NCBI GenBank assembly: GCA_002399405.1
Contig: DHDP01000001.1
Location: forward strand, 2,001-66,000
Length of the DNA stretch: 64,000 bases
From: Treponema sp. UBA4873
GTDB lineage: Bacteria; Spirochaetota; Spirochaetia; Treponematales; Treponemataceae
Direction of reading: 5' to 3'
Position 1 is the first letter of the stretch. Every line of letters begins with the position of its first letter. The translations under genes were made by a program, and so were the position numbers. Under the pieces are notes generated by a model, which was not told the origin of the DNA, ran no database searches, and worked only from the letters and a program-made list of their open reading frames with translations. This document shows, piece after piece, positions 35,253 through 44,006 of the stretch.

Positions 35253-36161
35253 CTATATTTTTTCTTTTCTGTTCAAAAAGGCATTCTGTATCAGGAAAAT
35301 GATAAGAATAAGAAAAAAGAGAATAAGCGATGCAGCAGAGGAATAACCGATTTTTTGTCCGGTAAATCCTTTCTGATAAATGTAATGAACAAGCGTATTC
35401 GTACTTCCATTTGGCCCTCCTTTAGTCATGATATTTACTTGTGTAAATAGTTTGAGTGCCTGTATTGTTGTGATAATGAGTACAAATACATTTGTGTCGC
35501 GGAGTGCGGGCCATGTGACATGAAAAAACTGCTGAGTTGGGGAAGCTCCATCTATGCTTGCTGCTTCATATAATGTCTCGGGGATGTTCTGGAGACCTCC
35601 CAGATATATTACCATTTGAAAGCCGTATGCCTGCCATGCTGAGAGAAATACGATTGACGGGAGCGCCCATTTCGGGTCGCCCAGCCATTGTACAGGCTTT
35701 ATCTGTCCCCCTGAGATAAATGCGATTATCATATTCATAAAGCCGGACGGATACTGGTAAAGCGATTCCCATATAACGGCAACTATTACCATTGGAGTAA
35801 TATACGGAATGAAGAATATGCTGCGAAGAAAACCCTTTATATATACGACTTTATTAAGCCAGTTTGCCATCAGCAGTGCAAAGCCGCATTGAAGTGGTAT
35901 AACCATAATAGTAAATTTGATGACATTGCAAAAAGCCTGCCAGAATTCCTTATCCATAAAAATTTGAATATAATTTCTGAATCCAACGAACTTTGTTCCG
36001 ACAGGTCCTGTGATGAGCCGCTGATTTGTAAGAGACAGTCGAAATGCAGAAAGAAAGGGAAGCACCATGAACAGGAAAAGCAGAATAACTGCCGGTAACA
36101 TCATATACAATTCCTGTCGTATATCCTCGTCGTGAAGCGATACTGTTTTTTCAGTTTGCAT
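35253..36161 (-). CDS. Sugar ABC transporter permease, MalF type
   Basis: A 302-residue inner-membrane permease with about six helices and the coupling loop EAASIDGASPTQQFFHVTWP. AAGGAG precedes the ATG. It is the first permease after the binding-protein gene and a hairpin, and together with the MalG-type protein it forms the channel of a CUT1-class sugar importer for the fructoside operon. Confidence 0.9.
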   Translation of the reverse strand: MQTEKTVSLHDEDIRQELYMMLPAVILLFLFMVLPFLSAFRLSLTNQRLITGPVGTKFVGFRNYIQIFMDKEFWQAFCNVIKFTIMVIPLQCGFALLMANWLNKVVYIKGFLRSIFFIPYITPMVIVAVIWESLYQYPSGFMNMIIAFISGGQIKPVQWLGDPKWALPSIVFLSAWQAYGFQMVIYLGGLQNIPETLYEAASIDGASPTQQFFHVTWPALRDTNVFVLIITTIQALKLFTQVNIMTKGGPNGSTNTLVHYIYQKGFTGQKIGYSSAASLILFFLILIIFLIQNAFLNRKEKI

Positions 36162-36174
36162 TTTTTCTCCTTAT

Positions 36175-36214
36175 GATAAAAAATAACTCCGATTGCGCAT
36201 GTGCAATCGGAGTT
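36175..36214 (-). terminator. Hairpin and T-tract between binding protein and permease genes
   Basis: A perfect 12-base stem, arms 36185-36196 and 36203-36214 (AACTCCGATTGC on the plus strand), has a six-base loop. On the minus strand it is followed by ATTTTTTATC. It probably terminates most transcripts after the binding-protein gene or protects the mRNA end. Confidence 0.75.
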
Positions 36215-36228
36215 TTGTGTATATAAAA

Positions 36229-37533
36229 TTACTGTTTTCCGAACGGCGGATAGCCGTCATTATCTGTTATGTCTGCATCTATCGCTTTTGCAGCTTTATC
36301 GAGTGCAGCCTTTGCATCCGTACCGTTGAGAACCGATTCGAATGCATTTGCAAACTCCAGTGTGATTGTCGGGTAGGCCGGATGAAGCGGACGTGATACA
36401 GCATAGTTTGACTGCTCATAAGCAATTGCCATTTTTGATGGGTCATTGTAGTCTTCGCAGCGTGCAGCAAAAGATTTGAGTGCAGGATATGCTCCGACTG
36501 CTTTAAGTGCATCCATCCACTGTGTGTCTTTCATCATGAAAGAAAGCAATTGTCCGGCTTCTTTTTTATTTTTTGAAGTTGCTGTAATACCCCATATCCA
36601 TGTCGCATTCGGGGTACGTGTACCTTTTCCGAAATTTGGAAGCGGTACGGCTACAGCATCATCTCCCATTGCGGCAAATATTGCCTGATATGCCCAGTTG
36701 CCGTTCCATGCAATTGCTGTTTCCCGTTTGTCATTATAGAGCGTGTTGTCTCCGGCGCTCTTCGGAACAATCCAGCCGTTTTTATTCCATCTCTGGAAAT
36801 AGGTAAGCGTTTTTACAGCAGCTTCATTGTTAAGTGTTCCATCCGTTTTCCATGAAGTCCGGTCGATAAGATCACTCCCTGCGGAAGTGAGACATTCATA
36901 GAAGCCATAAGTACCCCATTCTGACCCTGCAATATTCCAAGCCCACATAATATCGAGGGGCCATTTTACTTCGGGAAGTTTTGACAGTTTTGCGAGGATG
37001 TCGTCAAATTCCTCAACGGTCCATGCGTCATTTACACTTGTCGGGATTCTTGCATTGATTTCGTTGAGATATTTTCTATTGCAATAAAGAAGAACTGTTG
37101 AATCTGCCGCTCCGATCGCATACAGTTTTTTATCTACAGGGTATGTACATTGCTCGACGTTTGATTTTGTCATATCGGCGATAACATCTTTGTCGATATA
37201 ATCTTCAATACTGGTGATGTGTCCGCCCCATGCAAGACTTGCAAGATTCGGTCCGTCAATGCTTATAATGTCAGGCATATCTTTGTTCGAAATATACCCG
37301 GCCAGTTTTTCAGTATACGAATCATGGGGTGTGTACAGTAATTCAACCTCGATACCAGTCTTCTGCGTAAAACGTTCTGTTGTCGCTTTTATCGCAGCCT
37401 GCTCTGCATCAGACCCCTGAAACATAATGCTGACTTTTCCCGAATCAGCAACCGTGTTTTTCCCTTTACATCCGGCAAGAGTGACGATGGATGCAAGAAC
37501 CGTCACTGTAATTGCTCCTAAAAGCTTTTTCAT
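36229..37533 (-). CDS. Sugar ABC transporter binding lipoprotein
   Basis: A 434-residue extracellular solute-binding protein of family 1. The signal peptide ends in VTLAGC, with C22 as lipidation site. The mature part has SIMFQGSDAEQAAI, SIDGPNLASLAWGG and ETAIAWNGNWAY, typical of oligosaccharide-binding proteins. CAGGAGG precedes the ATG and the gene follows lacI after 19 bases. The ligand is inferred from the GH32 and fructokinase genes as sucrose or a fructo-oligosaccharide. Confidence 0.9.
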   Translation of the reverse strand: MKKLLGAITVTVLASIVTLAGCKGKNTVADSGKVSIMFQGSDAEQAAIKATTERFTQKTGIEVELLYTPHDSYTEKLAGYISNKDMPDIISIDGPNLASLAWGGHITSIEDYIDKDVIADMTKSNVEQCTYPVDKKLYAIGAADSTVLLYCNRKYLNEINARIPTSVNDAWTVEEFDDILAKLSKLPEVKWPLDIMWAWNIAGSEWGTYGFYECLTSAGSDLIDRTSWKTDGTLNNEAAVKTLTYFQRWNKNGWIVPKSAGDNTLYNDKRETAIAWNGNWAYQAIFAAMGDDAVAVPLPNFGKGTRTPNATWIWGITATSKNKKEAGQLLSFMMKDTQWMDALKAVGAYPALKSFAARCEDYNDPSKMAIAYEQSNYAVSRPLHPAYPTITLEFANAFESVLNGTDAKAALDKAAKAIDADITDNDGYPPFGKQ

Positions 37534-37552
37534 ACTAACCTCCTGATAAAGC

Positions 37553-38566
37553 TCAAGTGCCGCGAACTATAATTCTTGGTGCAAGAACAATGTTCCGCAC
37601 TTCTTTTTTATTATTTGCATAGCCGTCCGCCATTTTATCTTCCAGAAGTTGGAAGCCGGTTTTTGCAATTTCTTCAATGGGTTGATAAATAGATGTAAGT
37701 TTCGGATATACGATATTGCAGATACTCGTATTGTCAAAACCGACAAGCGAAATATCTTCGGGAATATGCAGCCCTGCCTCGTGTGCTGCTTCAAGTGCAT
37801 ACGCTGCATACATGTCATTTACGCAGAACAGTCCTGCTCTTTTCGAACTTGTCCGGTTGCGTATGAAATTGCTCAGAAGTATCGCGCCGCTGTTGATTGT
37901 ATTGAAATACCAGTCCTGATTTCCGATTACCGATATCCTGTCGCGGGAAATTCCATAATCGAGCAGATGTTCCCGGAATCCGAGAAATTTGTCATCGTCT
38001 TCGAGTCCGAAGTAAATAAACTCTTCGGCTTTCATCGAAAGCAGGTGTTCTGCGGCAAGTTTTCCTCCGTCTGAGTGACAGATACCGACTGAATCGAATT
38101 TGTTGAAAGTGCGGGTCATTATAACGACAGGGAACGGAACATTCGAAAGAAGATCAAGGGTTGCAGAATGTGCCGTTGTTAATGCAACGAGCATTCCGTC
38201 TACCTGCCGCGAAATCATTTCCTGGACAATTTTTTTTTCACGTTCTGTATTGCCGTTTGTATTGTAAAGAATCATTGTATAACGACTGTTCATACACAGA
38301 TCTTCAATGTAGCTTATCAATTCAGTAAAATAAGGATTTCTGATATCCGGTAAAATAACAGCTATCAAATAAGATTTTTTTGCAGCGAGTGTACGGGCTG
38401 TAGTATTAGGATGGAAATCATACTTCTTAGCTGTATCAAGTACAAGTTTTCTCGTAGCAGGTGTAACACTTGAATTTCCGTTGTATACACGTGAAACGGT
38501 TGCGAGCGAGACACCCGCCGTATCGGCAATGGTCTGCATTGTTACATTGTTTGTAAGCGTTTTCAT
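37553..38566 (-). CDS. LacI-family repressor of the fructoside operon
   Basis: A 337-residue LacI protein with an N-terminal helix-turn-helix (TMQTIADTAGVSLATVSRVY, about 9-28) and a periplasmic-binding-like effector domain. The ATG at 38566 gives the conserved N-terminus; a longer frame upstream has no support. There is no ribosome site, and the -10 box ends seven bases before the ATG, so the mRNA may be leaderless. It is the first gene of its own operon and its promoter carries a palindrome, which points to autoregulation. Confidence 0.92.
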   Translation of the reverse strand: MKTLTNNVTMQTIADTAGVSLATVSRVYNGNSSVTPATRKLVLDTAKKYDFHPNTTARTLAAKKSYLIAVILPDIRNPYFTELISYIEDLCMNSRYTMILYNTNGNTEREKKIVQEMISRQVDGMLVALTTAHSATLDLLSNVPFPVVIMTRTFNKFDSVGICHSDGGKLAAEHLLSMKAEEFIYFGLEDDDKFLGFREHLLDYGISRDRISVIGNQDWYFNTINSGAILLSNFIRNRTSSKRAGLFCVNDMYAAYALEAAHEAGLHIPEDISLVGFDNTSICNIVYPKLTSIYQPIEEIAKTGFQLLEDKMADGYANNKKEVRNIVLAPRIIVRGT

Positions 38567-38573
38567 TGTATGA

Positions 38574-38602
38574 ATAATATATCCGGATATGTCTATTGTC
38601 AA
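38574..38602 (-). promoter_or_regulatory. LacI operon promoter with palindromic operator
   Basis: On the minus strand TTGACA (38602-38597) and TATTAT (38579-38574) are 17 bp apart. The perfect 12-base palindrome ATATCCGGATAT at 38579-38590 fills most of the spacer, where a LacI-type repressor would block polymerase. The start codon lies seven bases beyond the -10 box. Confidence 0.75.
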
Positions 38603-38667
38603 GTAAAAATTTACGCGGCAAGCTAATAATCCAATCCGATTGCAGTTTCGAAATGGGATATGTAAGA

Positions 38668-38708
38668 TTGCACGCGCTTCTTTTTCATGATATTCTGAAA
38701 AAGTGAAA
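38668..38708 (+). promoter_or_regulatory. Promoter of the YesM/YesN genes
   Basis: TTGCAC at 38668-38673 and TATTCT at 38691-38696 are 17 bp apart. The -10 box runs into GAAAAAGTGAAA (38697-38708). The same arrangement is found at the binding-protein gene promoter near 41698. The predicted start of transcription falls at or next to the GTG start of the kinase gene. Confidence 0.5.
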
Positions 38709-40511
38709 CAAAAATCGATGGTGCGGGGACATGTCATTTTTTTTCTTATCTGCGTTGCCCTTCCGGTCAGTATATGCCTCACCGTATTCAGTATGATTTT
38801 CCGTGACGAAATGCTTAAGAACGCGGAAAATCAGATATACGCCACCGTCGAACAGTCGGCGTCGAACATAAACGCGGAATACGAAAATATGGCCGTCATG
38901 GCTTCCGCGCTCGTGCACGACACCACGCTCATGTCCGAATCCATTACATACAGCAACACTCCGTCCGTGCAGGGAAGATATAAGGCAAGCAACGAGATTG
39001 ATAAAATCCTTGAAAAGATATTTCTTACGACGAATCTGAAGGGATCCATCTATCTTGTTTTCAATGACCCGCAGAATACCGTTTACGTGAACAGAAATTT
39101 CCAGACACTTTCTATGGATAACAGGGAGGTTGCTGAAATTGCGGAAGCAGTTCCGGGGACTGTCGACAAGGTTCATGCCGTTGATGAAATTTATTCCGGA
39201 CAGAACATAACTAAAACGCGTCCGGTCGTAATTTTCGTCGTCAAACCTCCCGTCGACCGCGGATATATTACCGGAATAAAAACAGTCGTTGTTGCGTTTG
39301 CGTCGTCGTCGCTGTATGATTTTCTTTTTACGTCCGATGAAAACAACAGCAGCGAGCTGAAGTATATCGTCGACAATGCGGGAAAAGTCCTAGCTTCTTC
39401 GGATGCCGGCAGGGAACAGAACAGCTGGAATACTGAAAAGGAACTGCTCGGCAGAAAATATCTTATAATCGAGCAGAACATACCGTTGTCCGGCTGGAAA
39501 ATATGCAGCGCCATTCCGGTAAAATCGATTACCGGGAGGGTTGAATTTATTTTCCGCACGATGCTTGTCATACTGCTGCTCGTCATCAGCTTGTTTATTA
39601 TTTACAACATTCATTTTTTTCAGGCTGAACTGAGGCCGCTTCAGAAAGTGATAGCGAGCATGAACAGGGTTGCGCAGGGGGATTTTACGGTCAGGCTGTC
39701 TCAGGATAAAGTGAAGGAATTTACGGCGCTTGCCGATTCGTTCAATTCGATGACGCAGCAGCTCGACGAACTTACGAAACAGATTAAGGACGAACAGCGG
39801 GAACGGCTGCGCACTGAAATAAAAGCGCTCAGGTTCCAGCTGAATCCGCATTTTGTCTGCAACACGCTTAATACAATCAGACTGATGTCGCTTATGTCGA
39901 AAAACGAGTCGATTACGAAGATGACGACCGCGTTCATGGCAATCATGGACGACAATCTGCGCGACGACAATTCGTTCAACAGTCTGGAGCATGAATTGAA
40001 AAATCTTGACAATTACATGTATCTGATGCAGGTGCGGTACGGAAAAGTGTTCGATTATTATTGTACCGTCCCGGATGAATTGAAAAAATATTCTGTTCCG
40101 TCCATGATACTTCAGCCGATCGTCGAGAATTCGATTATTCACGGAATCAGGGGAATTCCGCACAACGGGATAATAACTGTTTCCGCAAAGCTTGTGAAAA
40201 TTTCGGAAGTGAATCCCGTAAACACCGGCGCCGAGGACGTCCTTCAGCTGGAAGTCTCGGACAACGGTTGCGGCATGAGCGACGACATGCTTGAACACAT
40301 CTTTGAGAAAGAGCAGAACAGCCGCCGCGGGCTAAACCACATAGGCATTAAGGCTGTTTATAACAGAATAAAGCTGCTTTTCGGTTCGCTGTATACGATG
40401 CGGATATCGAGCTATCCGGGAGAAGGAACAGTCGTCACGATTTTCATTCCGGCGGAGATTTTTTCGGAAACCGACGAGGGATATCGCTATGATACGAATA
40501 GTAATAGTTGA
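38703..40511 (+). CDS. YesM-type sensor histidine kinase
   Basis: A 602-residue membrane kinase. Two membrane helices (about 10-30 and 280-300) bracket a periplasmic sensor domain. HAMP follows (LRPLQKVIASMNRVAQGDFT), then the histidine kinase domain with LRFQLNPHFVCNTLNTIRLM and ATPase motifs QPIVENSIIHGI, VSDNGCGM and RRGLNHIGIKAV, the LytS/YesM class. The GTG at 38703 or the ATG at 38718 may be the start; neither has a ribosome site and the promoter is immediately upstream. The last 23 bases overlap the response regulator gene. It likely senses a sugar or its binding protein and controls the adjacent ABC operon. Confidence 0.9.
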   Translation: MKQKSMVRGHVIFFLICVALPVSICLTVFSMIFRDEMLKNAENQIYATVEQSASNINAEYENMAVMASALVHDTTLMSESITYSNTPSVQGRYKASNEIDKILEKIFLTTNLKGSIYLVFNDPQNTVYVNRNFQTLSMDNREVAEIAEAVPGTVDKVHAVDEIYSGQNITKTRPVVIFVVKPPVDRGYITGIKTVVVAFASSSLYDFLFTSDENNSSELKYIVDNAGKVLASSDAGREQNSWNTEKELLGRKYLIIEQNIPLSGWKICSAIPVKSITGRVEFIFRTMLVILLLVISLFIIYNIHFFQAELRPLQKVIASMNRVAQGDFTVRLSQDKVKEFTALADSFNSMTQQLDELTKQIKDEQRERLRTEIKALRFQLNPHFVCNTLNTIRLMSLMSKNESITKMTTAFMAIMDDNLRDDNSFNSLEHELKNLDNYMYLMQVRYGKVFDYYCTVPDELKKYSVPSMILQPIVENSIIHGIRGIPHNGIITVSAKLVKISEVNPVNTGAEDVLQLEVSDNGCGMSDDMLEHIFEKEQNSRRGLNHIGIKAVYNRIKLLFGSLYTMRISSYPGEGTVVTIFIPAEIFSETDEGYRYDTNSNS

Positions 40512-41658
40512 CGACGAGCCGCTGGTTGTAATCACCATGCGCACGCTGATTGAAAAGTTCGGAAGCGGATACTGCATCAGCACCTGTTGTTCGAACGGAA
40601 AGGAAGCGCTCGATTACGTTACGGGGCATCCCGAAGTCGATCTTGTAATTACCGACGTCGACATGCCGGTAATGGACGGCATCAGTCTGGCGGAATCGCT
40701 GAGCGGACAGGGAAGCGCGTGCTCTGTTCTTTTTTTAAGCGCGTACAGTAATTTTAATTACGTCCGGGACGCGTTTCATTTCGGTGCTGCCGATTATATT
40801 CTGAAAACCGAACTTGACGATAAAAAGCTGAAGGCCGCTTTTGATAAGATTGCTGATAAGCGCAAAAAGGAAGGCGCCAGCGCGGCGGATACAGGTTCCG
40901 ACGGCATTGAAGAAAAGCGGGTGAGTTTTTTTCACGGAATGCTCGAGTCCGAATCGTCAGTGCCGCCGGAAAAGTTGTCGGAGCTGTATGCCGCGTGTAA
41001 ATTCGGAATACGGTATCCGTTTTTTATTATGATACTCCGTCCGGGCGATGTTTCCGACGTTATGCAGCGGTACGGCTCCTCGCTTTCCGATTTTACCAGA
41101 AACATATGCAGCCTTCTCCGTCAGTTTGCCGTACCGTACGGCGGCGACGTTTCGGGCATCGATTACAATCTGTACTGCTGTATTGCGGACAATGCGGAAA
41201 ACCTTGAAAACATCTACGCTCATTTTTACGACAGCGCGTGGACGTATTTTGAAACGGGGTTTGAGAAAAAAATCAGCGGGTGCATCAGTTCGTTCGATGA
41301 GCTTGTGAAGCAGTACAAATCAGTCGTCGAAAATTTTCTGTTGTGCAGCAGGCCCGTCGTCAGGGCGAAGCGGTACATACAGGAGCATTACGGAGACAAA
41401 GAGCTTGATATGCAGACTGTTGCAAATTATGCCGGTGTTTCAAAGAATCATCTGAGCAGTCTGTTTTCGAAGGAAACCGGAGAAACAATTATAGAATTCC
41501 TTTCCAGAACAAGGATACAGGCTGCGAAAAAAATGCTCATGGAGACGGACTGCCGGACGTTCGAGGCTGCCGACAGAACAGGTTTTTCCAACGTTGAAGT
41601 GTTCTGCAGGGTGTTCAAGAAGATAACGGGCACAAATCCCGGTAAAATCCGTCAATAA
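40489..41658 (+). CDS. YesN-type response regulator with AraC DNA-binding domain
   Basis: A 389-residue regulator. The receiver domain has D8/D9, D56 in TDVDMP and K in LKTELDD. A variable middle region spans about 130-280. The C-terminal AraC helix-turn-helix contains KELDMQTVANYAGVSKNHLS, FSKETGETIIEFLSRTRIQA and TGFSNVEVFCRVFKKITGTN. It partners the upstream YesM kinase and probably activates the following binding-protein and permease genes. Confidence 0.92.
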   Translation: MIRIVIVDDEPLVVITMRTLIEKFGSGYCISTCCSNGKEALDYVTGHPEVDLVITDVDMPVMDGISLAESLSGQGSACSVLFLSAYSNFNYVRDAFHFGAADYILKTELDDKKLKAAFDKIADKRKKEGASAADTGSDGIEEKRVSFFHGMLESESSVPPEKLSELYAACKFGIRYPFFIMILRPGDVSDVMQRYGSSLSDFTRNICSLLRQFAVPYGGDVSGIDYNLYCCIADNAENLENIYAHFYDSAWTYFETGFEKKISGCISSFDELVKQYKSVVENFLLCSRPVVRAKRYIQEHYGDKELDMQTVANYAGVSKNHLSSLFSKETGETIIEFLSRTRIQAAKKMLMETDCRTFEAADRTGFSNVEVFCRVFKKITGTNPGKIRQ

Positions 41659-41674
41659 ATCATAAAAAGCGTCA

Positions 41675-41715
41675 TTTACACCTCGAAAAAATGCCCTCAT
41701 ACTGAAAAAGTGAAA
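41675..41715 (+). promoter_or_regulatory. Promoter of the second sugar ABC operon
   Basis: TTTACA at 41675-41680 and CATACT at 41698-41703 are 17 bp apart, with GAAAAAGTGAAA (41704-41715) directly after the -10 box. The 14-mer CTGAAAAAGTGAAA is identical to that at the kinase promoter and sits in the same register, suggesting common control by YesN or a shared initiation signal. Confidence 0.5.
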
Positions 41716-41757
41716 AAGGCTGAAAGCTTTTTCGTTGACTTTTTGACAGGAGGAATT

Positions 41758-43059
41758 ATGAAAAAAGGAGTGATGATTGCAGTCTGTTCCGTACTTACTG
41801 CAGGAATGGTGTTTGCGTGGGGACCGAAAAAATCGTCGGCCAAGACCGGAAGCAAGATTGTTATAAAAATGGGCGACAATCTTCCCGACAGAAAAAACGG
41901 TATGGGAGCCGTTATCGAGACAATCAACGCGGAATTCAAAAAGACTCATCCCAACGTTGAGTTCGTAACGGAAAGTTACCAGGATCAACCGTGGCAGGAA
42001 AAAGTAAAGATTTACGCGACGGCAAATCAGCTTCCGGACGTTATGAAATACTGGTCGTTCCCTGGCATGATGCAGCCGCTCGTCGATGCGGGTATGCTGA
42101 TGCCGCTTAATAAAAAAGATTTTACGCAGTATAAGTTCATGGCCGGTTCTCTTGAAGGAAACGAATACGACGGGAAACTGTACGGTATTCCGATGAGCGC
42201 GGACATGTGGGTTATGTATATCAACACGGACCTTTTCAAAAAGGCGGGAATTCCGATTCCGACCTCGTGGGAAGACATTGTTAAAGCCGCTCCCGCATTC
42301 AGAAAAATGGGCATAACACCCGTCGTAACCGACGGTAAGGAAGGATGGCCGCTTTGCGAGCTGTACGATTCGATTCTCCAGCGCATCAACGGAAACTTCG
42401 GCCATGTAAAAGCCGCGCTCGACGACCGCACTGAAAAATTCACGCAGAACGATTTTGTTAAGGCTGCCGACTATATCCAGAAACTTGTTAAAGCCGGTGT
42501 GTTCAACGACAATCTTACGACGTCCGACTACGGCGACGCACGCAATACGTTCGGTCAGGAACGTGCCGCAATGTACATGATGGGCTCGTGGGAAATGGGA
42601 CTTGCCACGGACCAGGCTTTCTCGGAGCATTTCCGGCAGTCTATCGACGTCATTCCGTTCCCCGTCATCGAAGGCGGAAAAGGAAAAGCGACCGACACGC
42701 TCGCATGGTACGGCGGGAACTTTATCATCAGCGCGGACTCGAAGAACAAGGACGTCGTGACCGAATATATGAAACTGCTTGCCAAAGATTTCGGCCAGAT
42801 ATGCTGGGATACGAAAGCGAGCTTCCCGTGCGTTTCCGTAACTCCGAGTGCGAACGATACGCTTGTTGCGAAAAAACTGCTCGCGATTGCCGCGAATTCG
42901 ACGTCGACGAGCGGCACACCGTCGCTCGACCGTCTCGACAGCGTTTACAAGGAAGACGAGCAGGAACAGATGCGTCAGCTCTGCGCTCTCATGGTGACGC
43001 CGGAACAGTTTGCAAAAACGCTCGATGCGTCGGCACAGCGCGCGTTTGATTCGAAATAA
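41758..43059 (+). CDS. Sugar ABC transporter binding protein
   Basis: A 433-residue family 1 solute-binding protein. The ATG at 41758 follows AGGAGG. A signal peptide ends in GMVFA (residue 20) without a lipobox cysteine, so unlike the other binding protein in this window it is probably soluble in the periplasm. Typical segments are VEFVTESYQDQPWQEKVK, GKLYGIPMSADMWVMYINTD and RAAMYMMGSWEMGLATD. The ligand is unknown; no glycosidase gene accompanies it. Confidence 0.9.
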   Translation: MKKGVMIAVCSVLTAGMVFAWGPKKSSAKTGSKIVIKMGDNLPDRKNGMGAVIETINAEFKKTHPNVEFVTESYQDQPWQEKVKIYATANQLPDVMKYWSFPGMMQPLVDAGMLMPLNKKDFTQYKFMAGSLEGNEYDGKLYGIPMSADMWVMYINTDLFKKAGIPIPTSWEDIVKAAPAFRKMGITPVVTDGKEGWPLCELYDSILQRINGNFGHVKAALDDRTEKFTQNDFVKAADYIQKLVKAGVFNDNLTTSDYGDARNTFGQERAAMYMMGSWEMGLATDQAFSEHFRQSIDVIPFPVIEGGKGKATDTLAWYGGNFIISADSKNKDVVTEYMKLLAKDFGQICWDTKASFPCVSVTPSANDTLVAKKLLAIAANSTSTSGTPSLDRLDSVYKEDEQEQMRQLCALMVTPEQFAKTLDASAQRAFDSK

Positions 43060-43070
43060 TTTCTGACTGT

Positions 43071-43107
43071 AAAAAACATGCAGCACGTTCTGCTGCATGT
43101 TTTTTTG
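43071..43107 (+). terminator. Hairpin and T-tract between binding protein and permease genes
   Basis: ACATGCAGCA (43076-43085) and TGCTGCATGT (43091-43100) form a ten-base stem extended by A-T pairs and followed by TTTTTTTG. It should terminate or stall much of the transcription after the binding-protein gene, lowering permease expression. Confidence 0.8.
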
Positions 43108-43123
43108 TTTTGCAGAGGTCTTT

Positions 43124-44005
43124 ATGAAAACATTATTTTATAATAAAAAAGTCGTTGCAGCTCTCGTCGTACCGGGGTTGTGTATAATGATTTTTGCAAT
43201 TGCGGCTCCGCTTATTATCAGCGTCGTCCTGAGTTTTGTGAAATGGTCCGGGTTCGGTAAAATGAAATTCATCGGGATCGACAATTATGTCCGGCTGCTT
43301 ACGAAGGATCCGCTTTTTTACCGTTCAATCTGGAACGTCATTCTTCTGATCATCGTCACCGTATTTTTTCAGAACGTTGTCGCTTTTCTTCTTGCGTACA
43401 TGCTTCTGAAAATAAAACCGCAGTATTCCCGTCTGCTCCGTACTATATATTTTATTCCGGCAACATTGAGTCTTGTCGTCGTGACGAAACTCTGGGTACA
43501 TATATTTCATCCCACCTACGGTCTGCTTAACAAACTGCTCACATCAGTCGGCTTGAGCAGTCTTACGCACGCGTGGCTGGCGGAACCGGGAACAGCGATA
43601 TGGGCCGTTATATGGATTATGATCTGGCAGGGATTCGGATGGGCGCTGCTTTTCTTTTACAGCGGACTCGTCACTGTCCCGCAGGAACTGGAGGAAGCCG
43701 CCGTTGTCGACGGCGCCAATAAATTTCAGCTGTATACGCACGTGATTCTGCCGTACATGAAGCCGGTGCTCGAATCGATCATCGTCATCGACGTCATTTC
43801 TTCCCTGAAGCAGATGGAAATGGTGTATCTGTCGACGGAAGGCGGTCCGGGAAATTCCACGCAGTTCATCGCGCAGTATCTGTATCAGCGCGCGTTCAAA
43901 TATTCCGAATACGGATACGGAAACGCCATTTCGGTGATATTCGTCATCCTCGCGATCGTACTCACGGTTATTATTCAGAAAGCGTTCAGAAGAGGAGAAG
44001 ACTGA
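43124..44005 (+). CDS. Sugar ABC transporter permease, MalF type
   Basis: A 293-residue permease with about six membrane helices and the coupling loop EAAVVDGANKFQLYTHVILP. GAGG lies before the ATG at 43124; an earlier frame start falls inside the hairpin. It forms a heterodimer with the next gene product. No ATPase gene lies nearby, so a shared ATPase is expected. Confidence 0.9.
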   Translation: MKTLFYNKKVVAALVVPGLCIMIFAIAAPLIISVVLSFVKWSGFGKMKFIGIDNYVRLLTKDPLFYRSIWNVILLIIVTVFFQNVVAFLLAYMLLKIKPQYSRLLRTIYFIPATLSLVVVTKLWVHIFHPTYGLLNKLLTSVGLSSLTHAWLAEPGTAIWAVIWIMIWQGFGWALLFFYSGLVTVPQELEEAAVVDGANKFQLYTHVILPYMKPVLESIIVIDVISSLKQMEMVYLSTEGGPGNSTQFIAQYLYQRAFKYSEYGYGNAISVIFVILAIVLTVIIQKAFRRGED

Positions 44006-44006
44006 T

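Noticed and set aside
41440..43098. 552-codon open frame on the minus strand across the binding-protein gene
   Set aside because: It is rich in H, R and F, has no start signal and crosses two genuine genes on the plus strand.
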